Of a stretch of DNA of 64,000 nt, positions 43,990 to 53,940 are shown in pieces (the stretch's first letter is position 1; every line of letters starts with the position of its first letter). The notes under the pieces were generated by a model. That model saw nothing but the letters and a program-made list of their open reading frames with translations, did no database searches and had not been told where the DNA came from. The stretch covers positions 186,001 through 250,000 of the forward strand of contig CAJTFK010000002.1 in the NCBI GenBank assembly GCA_910575505.1, read 5' to 3'. Source of the stretch: Oscillospiraceae bacterium. GTDB taxonomy: Bacteria > Bacillota > Clostridia > Oscillospirales > Oscillospiraceae. Position numbers and translations under genes: made by a program.

Positions 43990-44223
43990 ATGAAACTGAA
44001 CGGCAGGCTCATGTTCACGGGACTCGCGCTGCCGCTGGCCGCTATTGCCTATGCCTGCATGCGGAGCGGGACGTCCTTCCCCCTCCTGTGGGTCATCATC
44101 CCCGGCCCGATCCTGTCGCTTTCCGGCATCTGGGGCCCCGGGGAAGAGGCTGAGAGGCCATCATGTATAAACGGTCCAAACGGAGCATGTAATATCTGTA
44201 ATAAGGAGAATCAGCAGAAATGA
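43990..44223 (+). CDS. Small membrane protein in the nusA operon, 77 aa
   Basis: Two hydrophobic stretches (LMFTGLALPLAAIAYACM; FPLLWVIIPGPILSLSGIW), then a tail with four Cys (CINGPNGACNIC). No family recognised, and it is not a usual member of this operon. A CAGGAAAGG site precedes the ATG and its stop overlaps an upstream in-frame start of nusA (ATGA), which supports translation. It may be a lineage-specific insertion between rimP and nusA. Confidence 0.55.
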   Translation: MKLNGRLMFTGLALPLAAIAYACMRSGTSFPLLWVIIPGPILSLSGIWGPGEEAERPSCINGPNGACNICNKENQQK

Positions 44224-44252
44224 GAGGTAAAAAGCAGAAGGAGCCCGCCGGG

Positions 44253-45425
44253 ATGAATCCCGCGGAGATCTTCGCCGCGCTGGAGATGCTGGAACAGGAA
44301 CGGGGCATTTCCAAGTCCTTTATGATGCAGAAGATCGTCCACGCCATCACCACGGCCTATCAGCGGGACCACAAGGACGTGGAGGAGGAAAACATCATCG
44401 TGGAGGTGGACGAGGAGCGGAAGGATCTGCGGATGTTCGTCCAGAAGGCCATTGTGGACGAGGAGGACTATGTGGACCCCGCCAACGAGATGCCCCTTGA
44501 GGAGGCCAGGACCCTTTCCGGCCGCTATCAGGTGGGGGACACCGTGCGCATCCCCGTGGACAGAATGGAGTTCGGCCGCATTGCGGCGGGCAATGGCAAG
44601 CAGGTCATCATTCAGGGCCTGCGGGAGGCCGAGCGGGGCATGGTGTACGACGAGTTCAACTCCAAGCAGCATGAGATTCTCACCGGAGTCGTCACCCGCA
44701 TTGATCCCCGGAACGGGGCGGTCTCTCTGCGGATTGGCACCGGCACGGAGTCCACCGAAGCGCTGCTGCTTCCCGGCGAGCAGGTTCCCGACGAGATCCT
44801 GGAGGAGGGTATGCACATCAAGGTCTATGTGGTGGATGTGCGTCTTTCCAACCGGGGGGCGCAGGTGCTGATTTCCCGGACCCATCCGGGTCTTGTGAAG
44901 CGGCTGTTTGAGCTGGAGGTTCCCGAGATTTTCGACGGCACCGTAGAGGTTAAGGCCATTGCCCGGGAGGCCGGCAGCCGGACGAAAATGGCGGTCTGGT
45001 CCAACGACGAGAACGTGGACCCCATCGGCGCCTGCGTGGGCCCCAGAGGACAGCGGGTGGCCGGCATCGTGGAAGAGCTCCGGGGGGAGAAAATCGACAT
45101 CATCAAATACAGCGAGGACCCCGCCGCTTTCATCGCCGCCGCCCTGGCCCCCGCCGACGTGGTGGAGGTCCGGATGGAGGAGGGCGGCAAGGCCTGCCGC
45201 TGCGTGGTGCCCGACGACCAGCTGTCCCTTGCCATCGGCAAGGAGGGCCAGAACGCCCGTCTGGCCGCCCGGCTTACCGGCTATAAAATCGATATCAAGC
45301 CGGAGAACTATCAGGAGCCGGAGGAGAAAAAGGTCGGCTCTGAGGACGTTCCGGAGGAAGAAACCGGGGAAATCCTGGAGGAAGCCGCAGGGACGGAAGC
45401 GGTTCCCGGCGGGAGCGGGGAGTAA
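44253..45425 (+). CDS. nusA: Transcription termination/antitermination protein NusA
   Basis: Binds RNA polymerase and nascent RNA to modulate pausing and termination. Order: N-terminal polymerase-binding domain ([25 protein letters not shown]), S1 domain ([18 protein letters not shown] is just before it), KH1 and KH2 ([55 protein letters not shown]) and an acidic tail. The ATG at 44253 follows AGAAGGAG and yields the usual [11 protein letters not shown] start; the ATG at 44220, overlapping the previous gene, would add MRGKKQKEPAG and is an alternative. Confidence 0.95.
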   Translation: MNPAEIFAALEMLEQERGISKSFMMQKIVHAITTAYQRDHKDVEEENIIVEVDEERKDLRMFVQKAIVDEEDYVDPANEMPLEEARTLSGRYQVGDTVRIPVDRMEFGRIAAGNGKQVIIQGLREAERGMVYDEFNSKQHEILTGVVTRIDPRNGAVSLRIGTGTESTEALLLPGEQVPDEILEEGMHIKVYVVDVRLSNRGAQVLISRTHPGLVKRLFELEVPEIFDGTVEVKAIAREAGSRTKMAVWSNDENVDPIGACVGPRGQRVAGIVEELRGEKIDIIKYSEDPAAFIAAALAPADVVEVRMEEGGKACRCVVPDDQLSLAIGKEGQNARLAARLTGYKIDIKPENYQEPEEKKVGSEDVPEEETGEILEEAAGTEAVPGGSGE

Positions 45426-45522
45426 TCGGGAATGAGGAGCGGGAAACGGCTTCCGGGCAGCCCGGCATGCTGAAAATTCCTGATTCGCAATTCCCGGGGA
45501 ATGGAGAAAGGTGGTCTGAAAG

Positions 45523-45795
45523 ATGCCCAAGGTGAAGAAAACGCCCCAGCGTCAGTGCGTGGGCTGCCGGGAGATGAAGGACAAGAAAAGCCTGCTGCGG
45601 GTGGTTCGGTCCCCCGAGGGGGCGGTCAGTCTGGATTTTACCGGAAAGAAGCCCGGCCGGGGGGCCTATGTCTGCCCGGACGCGGCCTGCCTGAAAAAGG
45701 CCCGGAAATCCAGAGCTCTGGAACGGGCCTTTGAGACCGCCATTCCCGACGAGGTATACAACGCCATGGAGGCGGAACTGGGGGGCGTGACATGA
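45523..45795 (+). CDS. rnpM: RNase P modulator RnpM (YlxR family)
   Basis: 90 aa with the YlxR signature RQCVGCREMKDKKSLLRVVRSPEG and GRGAYVCPDAACLKKA. In Bacillota this protein binds RNase P RNA and modulates its activity. Always sits between nusA and infB, as here. The stop overlaps the next start by four bases. Confidence 0.93.
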   Translation: MPKVKKTPQRQCVGCREMKDKKSLLRVVRSPEGAVSLDFTGKKPGRGAYVCPDAACLKKARKSRALERAFETAIPDEVYNAMEAELGGVT

Positions 45796-46601
45796 GCGGC
45801 GGGAATATTCTCTCCCTGCTGGGGCTGGCCCTGCGGGGCGGGCGGCTGGCGGCGGGAGACGAGCCCACGGCCCTGGCGGCCCAGGGCGGAAAGGCGCGGC
45901 TGGTTCTGCTGGCCTCCGACGCAGGGGAAAAGACCCTCCGCCAGGGCACTCATCTGGCGGAAGAGGGCAATTGCCTCATCCTGACCCTCCCCTTTTCCAA
46001 GGCGGAGCTGGGAGGTGCGCTGGGCCGGAGCAGCACCGCCATTATGGCGCTGACGGACCTGGGCCTGGCCAACGCCCTGTCGCAGAAGCTGGCGGCCCTG
46101 GACCGGGAGCGCTACGGCGAGACCGCCCGGCGGATGGAGCTGAAGCTGCGCCGGGCCCGGGAGCGGAAAACCGCCCCCCGCCGTCAGCCTCCGTCTCCGG
46201 AGCGGCGGGAACCCCGTCCCGGCGGCGGGAAACGCCCGGCGGACGGCGCAAAAAGATTTGCGGATGGCGGGAAACGTCCGGCGGACAGCGGAAAAAAACC
46301 CACGAGCGGCGGAAGACGTCCGTCAGACGGCGCAAAAAGATTTGCGGACGGCGGGAAACGTCCGGCGGACGGCGCCAAAAAACCGTTCCGGCAGGCGGGA
46401 CCGCCGGGAGGCGGCGAGGGACGCCGTTCCGGCGGTGAAGCGCATCCCCGCCGGATGGACGGAGGCGGGAAGCGAGGCGGCTGGAGTCCCCGGCCCGGCG
46501 GGAAGGACCGCCGGTTCCGCCATCCGGGCAGCGGAGGCGCGAAGCCTCTGGGCGGCAGGGGGCCGTCCGGCGGAGCGAAACCGCACGGCGGAGGAAGCTG
46601 A
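45792..46601 (+). CDS. ylxQ: L7Ae-family ribosomal protein YlxQ with long basic repeat tail
   Basis: Residues 1-~100 form the L7Ae/YlxQ RNA-binding domain (NILSLLGLALRGGRLAAGDEP, LVLLASDAGEKTL, STAIMALTDLGLANAL). Standard YlxQ ends there. This one continues for about 165 residues of low-complexity, Gly/Arg/Lys/Pro-rich sequence containing repeats such as GGKRPADGAKRFAD, highly basic and probably disordered, likely RNA-binding. Part of the tail is made of near-identical DNA repeats (46225-46380). Overlaps rnpM by four bases. Confidence 0.9.
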   Translation: MSGGNILSLLGLALRGGRLAAGDEPTALAAQGGKARLVLLASDAGEKTLRQGTHLAEEGNCLILTLPFSKAELGGALGRSSTAIMALTDLGLANALSQKLAALDRERYGETARRMELKLRRARERKTAPRRQPPSPERREPRPGGGKRPADGAKRFADGGKRPADSGKKPTSGGRRPSDGAKRFADGGKRPADGAKKPFRQAGPPGGGEGRRSGGEAHPRRMDGGGKRGGWSPRPGGKDRRFRHPGSGGAKPLGGRGPSGGAKPHGGGS

Positions 46602-46777
46602 AGTGGTTCCGCAGGTTTGTGCTTGGCCCGCAGAAAAGCGCACCGGCTTTGTCTGCGTTTTCATAGAAGGGCCCCGCGGCGGCTGCGCGGCGGGGCGAAA
46701 CAAGAGTTCCGGGCGGCAGGCGTTCTTTGTGTCGGGGGACGCACCGGCGGAACGGCAACAAAAAACCGCTCCCGAGT

Positions 46778-46820
46778 CCGTCTGAAAGGCGGCGAAGCGG
46801 GTTCGCCGCTTTTCAAACGG
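46778..46820 (+). other. Strong hairpin before infB
   Basis: Arms 46778-46796 and 46802-46820 pair over 19 positions with two mismatches, ending 20 bases before the infB ribosome binding site. No T-run follows, so a role in RNA processing or translation is more likely than termination. The rest of 46602-46853 holds no credible gene. Confidence 0.7.
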
Positions 46821-46853
46821 GCTTCCGGAGAGGAAACGAACGAGGTGTTTTGA

Positions 46854-49271
46854 TTGGCTATTGAAAAATACAGAGTCCATGAGGTGGCAAAGGATTTCGG
46901 CGTTCCCACCAAAACGATTATGGAGATTTTGACAAAGTACGCGTCTCAGCCGAAGAACCATATGCAGGTGCTGACGGACCGGGAGCTCTCCATTATCTTT
47001 GACTGTCTGACCCAGCGCCATCCCGTGTCCGACATTCAGGTGATTTTTAAGGATACCTACCAGGAGGCCCCCAAGGCCCCGGAGGCTCCCGTCCAGGAGC
47101 CGGTCCAGCAGAAGCCTGCCCAGCCGGCCGGCCAGCAGCAGCCCAGGCGCCAGGGCGGGCAGCCCGCCAGACAGCCCCAGCAGCCCCCCAAGCAGCAGGG
47201 GAGCCAGACGCCCCAGCAGGGCGGCCCGAACGCGCAGGGCGGACAGAGCGGACAAGGCGGACAAAAACCTGCCAGCCGGGTTCCCCAGAAGAAAATCGTG
47301 GACACCCGGAAGGGCGGCGATGTGAATCTGGCCAAGTACGACGAGCGGCTGGAGACCCTGGGCGGCCAGCAGGGCGAGCGGATGCAGCGCCAGCAGCGCA
47401 GCGGCCGGGAGAAGGTGCGCACCAACCAGCAGCGCCGGGGCGGACCGGGCTTCTCCAACAAACGGCGGCAGGACGAGGCGGAGAAAATGCGCCGGCTCCA
47501 GCTGGAAATTGCCAAGAAGGCCCCGGTAAAGGTCCAGATTCCCGACGAGATTTCCGTGGGCGAGCTGGCCAGCCGGATGAAGAAAACCGGCGCAGAGGTG
47601 GTCAAGTGCCTGATGAAGAACGGCATCATGGCCTCCCTGCCCCAGATGATCGACTATGACACCGCCGCCTTTGTGGCCGAGGAAATGGGCTGCAAGGTGG
47701 AAAAAGAGGTCGTCGTCACCATTGAGGAAAAACTCATCGACGTATCCGAGGACAAGGCAGAGGACCTGGTGCCCCGGGCTCCCGTGGTGGTGGTCATGGG
47801 CCACGTGGACCACGGCAAGACCTCCCTGCTGGACACCATCCGGAATACCTCCGTGGCCTCCGGAGAGGCCGGCGGCATCACCCAGCACATCGGCGCCTAT
47901 CAGGTCCAGGTCAAGGGCAAGCCCATCACCTTCCTGGATACTCCGGGCCACGAGGCCTTTACCTCCATGCGGGCCCGGGGCGCCATGGTGACGGACATCG
48001 CCATCCTGATGGTGGCGGCGGACGACGGCATCATGCCCCAGACCATCGAATCCATCAGCCACGCGAAAGCGGCCAATATCCCCATCGTGGTGGCGGTGAA
48101 CAAAATCGACAAGGAAAACGCCAACCCGGACAAGGTGATGCAGCAGCTCACGGAGCACGGCCTGGTCCCCGAGGACTGGGGCGGCGAGACCATCTGCTGC
48201 AAGGTTTCCGCCAAGAAAAACATCGGCATTGACAACCTTCTGGAGATGGTGACCCTCACCGCCGAAATGGCGGAGCTGAAGGCCAACCCCAACCGGGCGG
48301 GCCAGGGCACCGTCATCGAGGCCCGTCTGGACAAGGGCCGGGGCCCGGTGGCTACGCTGCTGGTCCAGAACGGCACCCTGAAGCAGGGCGACATCATCAT
48401 CGCCGGCACCGCCGTGGGCCGCATCCGCACCATGCTGAACTACAAGGGCGAGCGCCTCACCGAGGCAGGGCCCTCCGTTCCCGTGGAGGTGGCGGGCCTC
48501 AGCGAGGCTCCCACCGCCGGCAGTCCCTTCTTCGCCGTCACCGACGAGCGCATGGCCCGGACCCTGGTGGAGCAGCGCAAAGCCGAGGAGCGAGCCAAGG
48601 CCGCCGCGCCGGTGCAGAAGGTCTCTCTTGAAAACCTCTTCGACCAGATTCAGGCCGGTGAGCGGAAGGAGCTGGCCCTGATTGTCAAGGCCGACGTCCA
48701 GGGCAGCGTGGAGGCGGTGAAGGCCTCCCTGGAAAAGCTCAGCAACGAGGAGGTCAACGTCCGGGTCATCCACGGCGGCGTGGGTGCGGTAAACGAATCC
48801 GACGTCATGCTGGCCTCTTCCTCCAACGCCATCATCGTGGGCTTCAACGTCCGGCCCGACGCGGCGGCCCGGGACGGCGCGGCGCGGCAGAACGTCGATA
48901 TGCGGATGTACCGCGTTATCTATGACTGCATCGACGAGATCACTGCCGCCATGAAGGGTATGCTGGCCCCCAAATTCCGGGAAGCCCTGCTGGGCCACGC
49001 GGAGGTCCGGCAGACCTACAAGGTTTCCGGCGTGGGCACCGTGGCGGGCTGTTATGTTCAGGACGGCAAAATCGTCCGGAACTGCTCCATCCGCCTGGTT
49101 CGGGACGGCATCGTGATTCACGAGGGCGTACTGGGCTCTCTCCAGCGGTTCAAGGACGCCGCCAAGGAGGTGGCCAGCGGCTACGAGTGCGGCCTGACCA
49201 TCGAAAAATTCAACGATATCAAGGAAGGCGATATCGTGGAGGGCTATACCATGGAGGAAATTCCCCGTTAA
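46854..49271 (+). CDS. infB: Translation initiation factor IF-2
   Basis: GTPase that delivers initiator tRNA. 805 aa: N-terminal IF2 domain ([24 protein letters not shown]), a Gln/Pro/Gly-rich linker (about 75-190), then the G domain with GHVDHGKT (about 316-323), DTPGHEAF (about 361) and NKID (416-419), and domains II-IV ([19 protein letters not shown]). It starts with TTG at 46854 behind GAGGTG; no ATG is nearby in frame. A strong hairpin precedes the start and a terminator follows. Confidence 0.96.
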   Translation: MAIEKYRVHEVAKDFGVPTKTIMEILTKYASQPKNHMQVLTDRELSIIFDCLTQRHPVSDIQVIFKDTYQEAPKAPEAPVQEPVQQKPAQPAGQQQPRRQGGQPARQPQQPPKQQGSQTPQQGGPNAQGGQSGQGGQKPASRVPQKKIVDTRKGGDVNLAKYDERLETLGGQQGERMQRQQRSGREKVRTNQQRRGGPGFSNKRRQDEAEKMRRLQLEIAKKAPVKVQIPDEISVGELASRMKKTGAEVVKCLMKNGIMASLPQMIDYDTAAFVAEEMGCKVEKEVVVTIEEKLIDVSEDKAEDLVPRAPVVVVMGHVDHGKTSLLDTIRNTSVASGEAGGITQHIGAYQVQVKGKPITFLDTPGHEAFTSMRARGAMVTDIAILMVAADDGIMPQTIESISHAKAANIPIVVAVNKIDKENANPDKVMQQLTEHGLVPEDWGGETICCKVSAKKNIGIDNLLEMVTLTAEMAELKANPNRAGQGTVIEARLDKGRGPVATLLVQNGTLKQGDIIIAGTAVGRIRTMLNYKGERLTEAGPSVPVEVAGLSEAPTAGSPFFAVTDERMARTLVEQRKAEERAKAAAPVQKVSLENLFDQIQAGERKELALIVKADVQGSVEAVKASLEKLSNEEVNVRVIHGGVGAVNESDVMLASSSNAIIVGFNVRPDAAARDGAARQNVDMRMYRVIYDCIDEITAAMKGMLAPKFREALLGHAEVRQTYKVSGVGTVAGCYVQDGKIVRNCSIRLVRDGIVIHEGVLGSLQRFKDAAKEVASGYECGLTIEKFNDIKEGDIVEGYTMEEIPR

Positions 49272-49281
49272 GCGCAGGGCA

Positions 49282-49313
49282 GGGGCGGCGGCGGTGCCGC
49301 CGCCCCGTTTATT
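49282..49313 (+). terminator. Terminator after infB
   Basis: 11-bp GC-only stem (49282-49292 with 49296-49306), GTTTATTT tail. It would split infB from rbfA unless read-through occurs. Confidence 0.75.
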
Positions 49314-49729
49314 TCAATGAAGACGCCGGCTTTGGGCGGACTCTTTTTTACGGCCGGATTTGACTGTCGATGGTTCGGCGGAATGCTGGCAGCTTCCGGT
49401 TTTCTATCGTTAGGAACTGATAGACGTATAGAATTCTTATCTGGCCGGCATGAACGGCAGAGGAAAGAGAAATACGCCCATTCAGTGACCGACAGCCCCC
49501 GTTGAGCCACGCCGCGGACCGGGGTTTTGCAGCTCGTGCGCGAAGCGTCATTCTCTCTTGGACCGCCCACGGCCCGTTCTCTCTCTTTCTTCGCCAGGAA
49601 AGAGAGAGAACAGGGGTGGAATGGACCAGCTGACATGTCAGCTGTTGACTTCCCTGCCCGTCAGGGCGCGCAGGGGTCCCGGCTGTCAGAGCCGGTGAGG
49701 ACCCTCTTTTTGCAGAAAGGACACAACTT
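49314..49729 (+). promoter_or_regulatory. Structured leader of rbfA
   Basis: No gene. Contains a perfect 14-bp hairpin (49576-49589 with 49598-49611), an exact 18-bp palindrome (49627-49644), and a terminator-like structure: GGGTCC (49674-49679) with GGACCC around an inner hairpin, followed by CTTTTT (to 49711), just before the rbfA ribosome binding site. This looks like an attenuated second transcription unit for the downstream half of the operon. Confidence 0.6.
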
Positions 49730-50122
49730 ATGGCTTCTAATCGAATCAACCGCATCAACGAGGAGATCCAGCGGGAGCTGTCGGACCTGTTCCGCCAGCT
49801 GAAGGACCCCCGGGTCTCCCAGGTGGGTATGGTCTCCATCACCCGGGTGGATACCACCAACGACCTGCGCTATGCCCGGGTCTATGTCAGCGTGCTGAAC
49901 AAGGACCAGGAAAAGGACGTGCTGAAGGGGCTGAAATCCGCCTCCGGCTTTCTCCGCCGGGAGCTGGGCCATGCCCTTCAGCTCCGCTATACGCCGGAAC
50001 TCCAGTTTATCGGCGACGACTCCATATCCCACGGCGCCCACATTCTGGAGCTGCTGCGGGAGGAGGAGCGGAAAGACGCCGCCCGGAGCAGTACCGCTCA
50101 GGAGGATGGTGAAACATGCTGA
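49730..50122 (+). CDS. rbfA: 30S ribosome-binding factor RbfA
   Basis: Late 16S rRNA maturation factor. 130 aa with family pattern SNRINRINEEIQRELSDLFR, DPRVSQVGMVSITRVDTTNDLRYARVYVS and the KH-like core ending LRYTPELQFIGDDSISHGAHILELL. Start ATG behind AGAAAGGA. Overlaps nrnA by seven bases. Confidence 0.95.
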   Translation: MASNRINRINEEIQRELSDLFRQLKDPRVSQVGMVSITRVDTTNDLRYARVYVSVLNKDQEKDVLKGLKSASGFLRRELGHALQLRYTPELQFIGDDSISHGAHILELLREEERKDAARSSTAQEDGETC

Positions 50123-51066
50123 ACGTAACCGAAACCGCCGCCCTGCTGCGGAGCTATGACAACATTCTGCTGCTGACCCACGTCCGCCCCGACGGGGATA
50201 CCGTGGGTTCCGCCGCCGGTCTCTGCGCCGGACTTCGGGCACTGGGGAAAACCGCTTATCTGCTTCCCAACCCGGAGCTAACGGAGTCCACCGCTCCCTA
50301 TGCCCGGCCCTATAATGCCCCCGCCGGGTTCCAGCCGGAGAAGGTGGTAACGGTGGACATCGCGGCCCTGTCCCTGCTGCCGGAGAACGCCAAAGCCTAC
50401 GCCGGACGCATCGATCTGACCATTGACCACCACCCTTCACATGAGGGATTTGCGCAATCCGCCATTGTCCGCCCGGAGGCCGCCGCCACCGGCGAGATCG
50501 TCTATGATATCCTGTCGGTCCTGGGACCCATTACCCCGGATATGGCCCTGCCTCTCTATGTGGCGGTCTCCACCGACACGGGCTGCTTCGCCTACAACAA
50601 CACCACCGCCTACACCCACGCCGTAGCCGCCGCCCTGCTGCGGACCGGCATTGACTTCCAGTCGGTGAATAAGACCTTTTTCCGCACCAAGACCCGGAAG
50701 CGCCTTCAGTTGGAGGCCGCCATGATGCGCGGCTGTGAGTTCCACGACCTGGGCCGGGTGGCGCTGCTGTCCGTTCCCCTGTCCCTGATGGAGCAGGTCC
50801 GGGCCAGCGCCTACGACGCCGAGGACCTCTCTGCCTTTGGTTCCCAGATTGAGGGCGTGGACTGCGCCGTGACCCTCCGGGAGCTGCGACCCGGCGCATG
50901 GAAGATCTCTCTCCGCACCGGACCCCGGGTCAACGCCACCCGGGTCTGCGCCCTTTTCGGCGGCGGCGGCCATGCCGCGGCGGCGGGATGCACCGTTGAA
51001 GGGACCTTGGAAGAGGCCAAGCAGAAAATATTGGAGGCAATTGACCGGGTAAAGAGTGAAGGGTGA
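50116..51066 (+). CDS. nrnA: Bifunctional oligoribonuclease/PAP phosphatase NrnA (DHH family)
   Basis: Degrades nanoRNA and dephosphorylates 3'-phosphoadenosine 5'-phosphate. The DHH domain shows THVRPDGDTVGSAAGL, VTVDIAAL and IDHHPSHE (manganese ligands), and the DHHA1 domain ends in FGGGGHAAAAGC. 316 aa, normal. Starts inside rbfA's end, so coupled. Confidence 0.94.
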   Translation: MLNVTETAALLRSYDNILLLTHVRPDGDTVGSAAGLCAGLRALGKTAYLLPNPELTESTAPYARPYNAPAGFQPEKVVTVDIAALSLLPENAKAYAGRIDLTIDHHPSHEGFAQSAIVRPEAAATGEIVYDILSVLGPITPDMALPLYVAVSTDTGCFAYNNTTAYTHAVAAALLRTGIDFQSVNKTFFRTKTRKRLQLEAAMMRGCEFHDLGRVALLSVPLSLMEQVRASAYDAEDLSAFGSQIEGVDCAVTLRELRPGAWKISLRTGPRVNATRVCALFGGGGHAAAAGCTVEGTLEEAKQKILEAIDRVKSEG

Positions 51067-51131
51067 AGAGCGGAAATATACGCAGCCGGACTCCTGAACC
51101 TCTCAACTCTTCAGTCTTTAAAGGAGCAAAT

Positions 51132-52025
51132 ATGGCAAACGGCATTTTGATTATAGACAAGCCGGAGGGCTGGACCTCCATGGATGTCTGCGCCAAAATC
51201 CGGGGCATCCTCCGGGAGAAACGGGTGGGCCATGGCGGCACCCTGGACCCCATGGCCACCGGGGTTCTGCCGGTGTTTGTGGGCCGGGCCACCCGGGCCG
51301 TGGAGTTTGCGGCCGGTTCCGACAAGGAGTATATCGCCGGATTATTACTAGGAGTTGTCACAAACACCCAGGATACCAGCGGCGAGGTGCTGGAGGAGCG
51401 GCCTGTCCATGTGTCTCAGGAGGAGCTGGAGGCGGTTCTGAACCGCTTCCGGGGCCCCATCGAGCAGGTGCCCCCCATGTATTCCGCCATCAAGATCAAC
51501 GGCAAAAAGCTCTATGAGCTGGCCCGGAAAGGCAAAGAGGTGGAGCGGAAGCCCCGCCCCGTCACCATCCACCGTCTGGAGGCCACCCGGGGCGGCTTTT
51601 ACTGGAACGACGGGGCGGCGAAGCCGGAGCATCCCAACCTCTTTTTTCTCCGGGTCCTGTGCTCCAAGGGGACCTATGTCCGGACCCTGTGCCACGACAT
51701 CGGCCAGGCCCTGGGCTGCGGAGCCTGCATGAGCTCCCTCCGCCGGACCATGGCGGCGGGATATACCCTGGAGGAGGCCGTGACCCTGGAGGAGGTTCAG
51801 GAGCAGGGCGAGGCACTTCTGCGGCCCCTGGACAGCCTGTTTCTCCAGTATCCAGCCCTGACGGTCCGGTCTCCGGGGCAGGAAAAACGGGTCCGCTGCG
51901 GAAACCCCATCACCCTGCCGGGGATCACCGATGGTACGTACCGGCTCTATGGACAGAACGGAGATTTTTTGTGTCTCTCCCAGGCCCGGGACGGGACATT
52001 GACCTCGGTCAAGAACTTCTTTTAA
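51132..52025 (+). CDS. truB: tRNA pseudouridine(55) synthase
   Basis: Makes pseudouridine 55 in the T-loop of tRNAs. 297 aa with GILIIDKPEGWTSMDVC, the catalytic Asp in GHGGTLDPMATGVLPV, and Y-x-A-x-I-K-I-N-G-K-K-LYELARKG. Start ATG at 51132 directly after AAGGAG. The 65-base gap before it contains CTCTCAACTCTT-like sequence related to the repeat at 10666. Confidence 0.95.
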   Translation: MANGILIIDKPEGWTSMDVCAKIRGILREKRVGHGGTLDPMATGVLPVFVGRATRAVEFAAGSDKEYIAGLLLGVVTNTQDTSGEVLEERPVHVSQEELEAVLNRFRGPIEQVPPMYSAIKINGKKLYELARKGKEVERKPRPVTIHRLEATRGGFYWNDGAAKPEHPNLFFLRVLCSKGTYVRTLCHDIGQALGCGACMSSLRRTMAAGYTLEEAVTLEEVQEQGEALLRPLDSLFLQYPALTVRSPGQEKRVRCGNPITLPGITDGTYRLYGQNGDFLCLSQARDGTLTSVKNFF

Positions 52026-52045
52026 TCGGGAGAGGAGGACCGGAT

Positions 52046-52678
52046 ATGGGCAATCCCTGGGAGGAGATTTCTCTGGCGGATTACGAGGCCCACATGGCCC
52101 TGGATTCCGTCCGGCAGCTTCAGACCCTGCGGCGGATGATGGGGGAGCAGCTGGAGGCCGCGCCTGCCGGCACGGTGATGATTCTGGGCGTGGCCGGCGG
52201 CAACGGGCTGGACCTGATTGGGCCGGACCGGTTCCGGAGGGTGTACGGCGTGGATGTAAACGCCGCCTACCTGGCAGAGACCGCCCGCAGGTATCCGGCG
52301 CTGGCAGGCACGCTGGAGTGCCTGCGGGCAGACCTGACAAAGGACTGGAACCGCCTGCCGGAGGCGGACCTGGTGATCGCCAATCTGATTGTGGAGTACA
52401 TCGGATATGCGTGCCTGCTGAACGTGCTCCGGCAGGTGCGGCCCCGGTATGTCTCCTGCGTGCTCCAGCGGAACCCCACGGAGGCCTGGGTCTCGGACTC
52501 CCCGTACATCCGGGCCTTTGACGGCCTGGAGGCCGTCCATCACACGGTGGAGCCCCGGGGGCTGGAGGCCGCCCTGGCCGCCGGAGGCTGGCAGACGGTC
52601 CGGAGAGAGGAATGTCCCCTGCCCGGCGGGAAGAGTCTGGTCCGGCTGGATTTCGCGCCTCTGGGGGAAGCGGAATAG
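52046..52678 (+). CDS. Class I methyltransferase-like protein
   Basis: 210 aa with a Rossmann methyltransferase pattern: VMILGVAGGNGLDLI as motif I (about residues 45-59) and VYGVDVNAAYL as motif II. Its inclusion between truB and ribF hints at an RNA or ribosome-related substrate, but no family is known to me. ATG at 52046 behind AGAGGAGG. Confidence 0.8.
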   Translation: MGNPWEEISLADYEAHMALDSVRQLQTLRRMMGEQLEAAPAGTVMILGVAGGNGLDLIGPDRFRRVYGVDVNAAYLAETARRYPALAGTLECLRADLTKDWNRLPEADLVIANLIVEYIGYACLLNVLRQVRPRYVSCVLQRNPTEAWVSDSPYIRAFDGLEAVHHTVEPRGLEAALAAGGWQTVRREECPLPGGKSLVRLDFAPLGEAE

Positions 52679-52690
52679 GAGCAGGGCAGT

Positions 52691-53035
52691 ATGCGGATGT
52701 ACGGATTTTTGAAGACGCCCTATCTGACCAACCGGAAGGACCTGATCTGTAAGGTCATGCTCCACGAAACCCGGCGGCAGGGGACGTTCGCCTATCTCTA
52801 TACCAGCCCGGAGGCCCTCTTTTCCTCCTTTGACCTGCATTATGCCGAGCTGGAGGACGCGCTGGAGGACTGGGACGGAGAAGTGGAGGGCTGGACGGAG
52901 CTGGGGGACCCCCTGCCAGGGTGCCTGCATGACTGTCCCCTGCCGGTCCGGGTCAAGGGGCGGGATCGGGGCTCGCCCCTGTGGGGACAGTACGAGATTC
53001 TGGAAAACGGGGAATGGAAGGATTTTACACTATGA
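52691..53035 (+). CDS. Hypothetical protein in the ribF operon, 114 aa
   Basis: Soluble, acidic, with aromatic residues (MRMYGFLKTPYLTNRKDLICKVMLHETRRQGTFAYLYTSPEALFSSFDLHYAELEDALEDWDGEVEGW). No family recognised. Its stop overlaps the ribF start by four bases and it follows the methyltransferase by 12, so it is expressed with both. Confidence 0.75.
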   Translation: MRMYGFLKTPYLTNRKDLICKVMLHETRRQGTFAYLYTSPEALFSSFDLHYAELEDALEDWDGEVEGWTELGDPLPGCLHDCPLPVRVKGRDRGSPLWGQYEILENGEWKDFTL

Positions 53036-53940
53036 GCAGTCAGACAAAACGGGTCATTGCCCTGGGCTTTTTCGATGGGGTCCATCTGGGCCACGCCGCT
53101 CTTCTTCGCCGGACGGCGGAGGAAGCGGAGAAACGGGGCTGCACCCCCGCCGTCTTCACCTTTGACCGTCCGCCCAAGGAGGTGGTCACAGGGGTTCCCT
53201 GCCCCCTGATCAACTCCCCCGAGGACCGGCGGGACCTGGTTCGGCGGCTGTACGGCATCCGGGACGTCATCATGGCCCCCTTTGACCGGGAGATGATGAC
53301 CACCGGCTGGGAGGACTTTGTGGAAAAACTGCTGGTGGACCGGTGGAACGCCGTCCATCTGGTGGCGGGCCATGACCACCGCTTCGGCCACAAGAATCAG
53401 GGCACGCCGGAGCTGCTGGCGGAGAAGTGCGCCCGGCTGGGCCTGGGCTGCGACATCATCCCCCAGGTGTCCATCGGCGGCGTCACCGTCAGCTCCACCT
53501 ACATCCGCCGTCTGGTGGAGCTGGGGCAGGTGGACCGGGCCGCCCGCTTCCTGGGCCATCCTCACACCCTCACCGGGGCGGTGCGCCACGGCCGTGGGCT
53601 GGGAACCACCCGCCTGTTTCCCACGGCCAATCTGGTTATCCCTCCCCATGTGCTGACCCCGGCCCACGGCGTTTATGTTACCCGGGTCTTTTTCCCCGAC
53701 GGGGAGAGCCGGCCCGCCGTCACCAATGTGGGCACCCGGCCCACGGTGAACAACGGCAGGGATGTGACGGTAGAGGCGTGTATCCTGGATTTTGAGGGGG
53801 ACCTCTACGGCCAGACCCTCCGGCTGGAGTTCCACCGGCACCTCCGGGACGAGATTCGCTTCGACTCTCTGGAGGCCCTCCGGGCCCGGATCGCCGCCGA
53901 CGCCGAGACCACCCGCCGGTATTTCGAGCCGCTTTCGTAA
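53032..53940 (+). CDS. ribF: Bifunctional riboflavin kinase/FAD synthetase
   Basis: Makes FMN and FAD from riboflavin. N-terminal FAD synthetase domain with LGFFDGVHLGHAALL (the H-x-G-H nucleotidyl site) and VSSTYIRRLVELGQ; C-terminal riboflavin kinase domain with GRGLGTTRLFPTANL and VTNVGTRPTVNN. 302 aa. End of the translation operon. Confidence 0.95.
   Translation: MSSQTKRVIALGFFDGVHLGHAALLRRTAEEAEKRGCTPAVFTFDRPPKEVVTGVPCPLINSPEDRRDLVRRLYGIRDVIMAPFDREMMTTGWEDFVEKLLVDRWNAVHLVAGHDHRFGHKNQGTPELLAEKCARLGLGCDIIPQVSIGGVTVSSTYIRRLVELGQVDRAARFLGHPHTLTGAVRHGRGLGTTRLFPTANLVIPPHVLTPAHGVYVTRVFFPDGESRPAVTNVGTRPTVNNGRDVTVEACILDFEGDLYGQTLRLEFHRHLRDEIRFDSLEALRARIAADAETTRRYFEPLS

Noticed and set aside
46602-46853. 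78-codon frame between ylxQ and infB
   Set aside because: No ribosome binding site; the region is dominated by hairpins and the frame overlaps them and the infB start signals.
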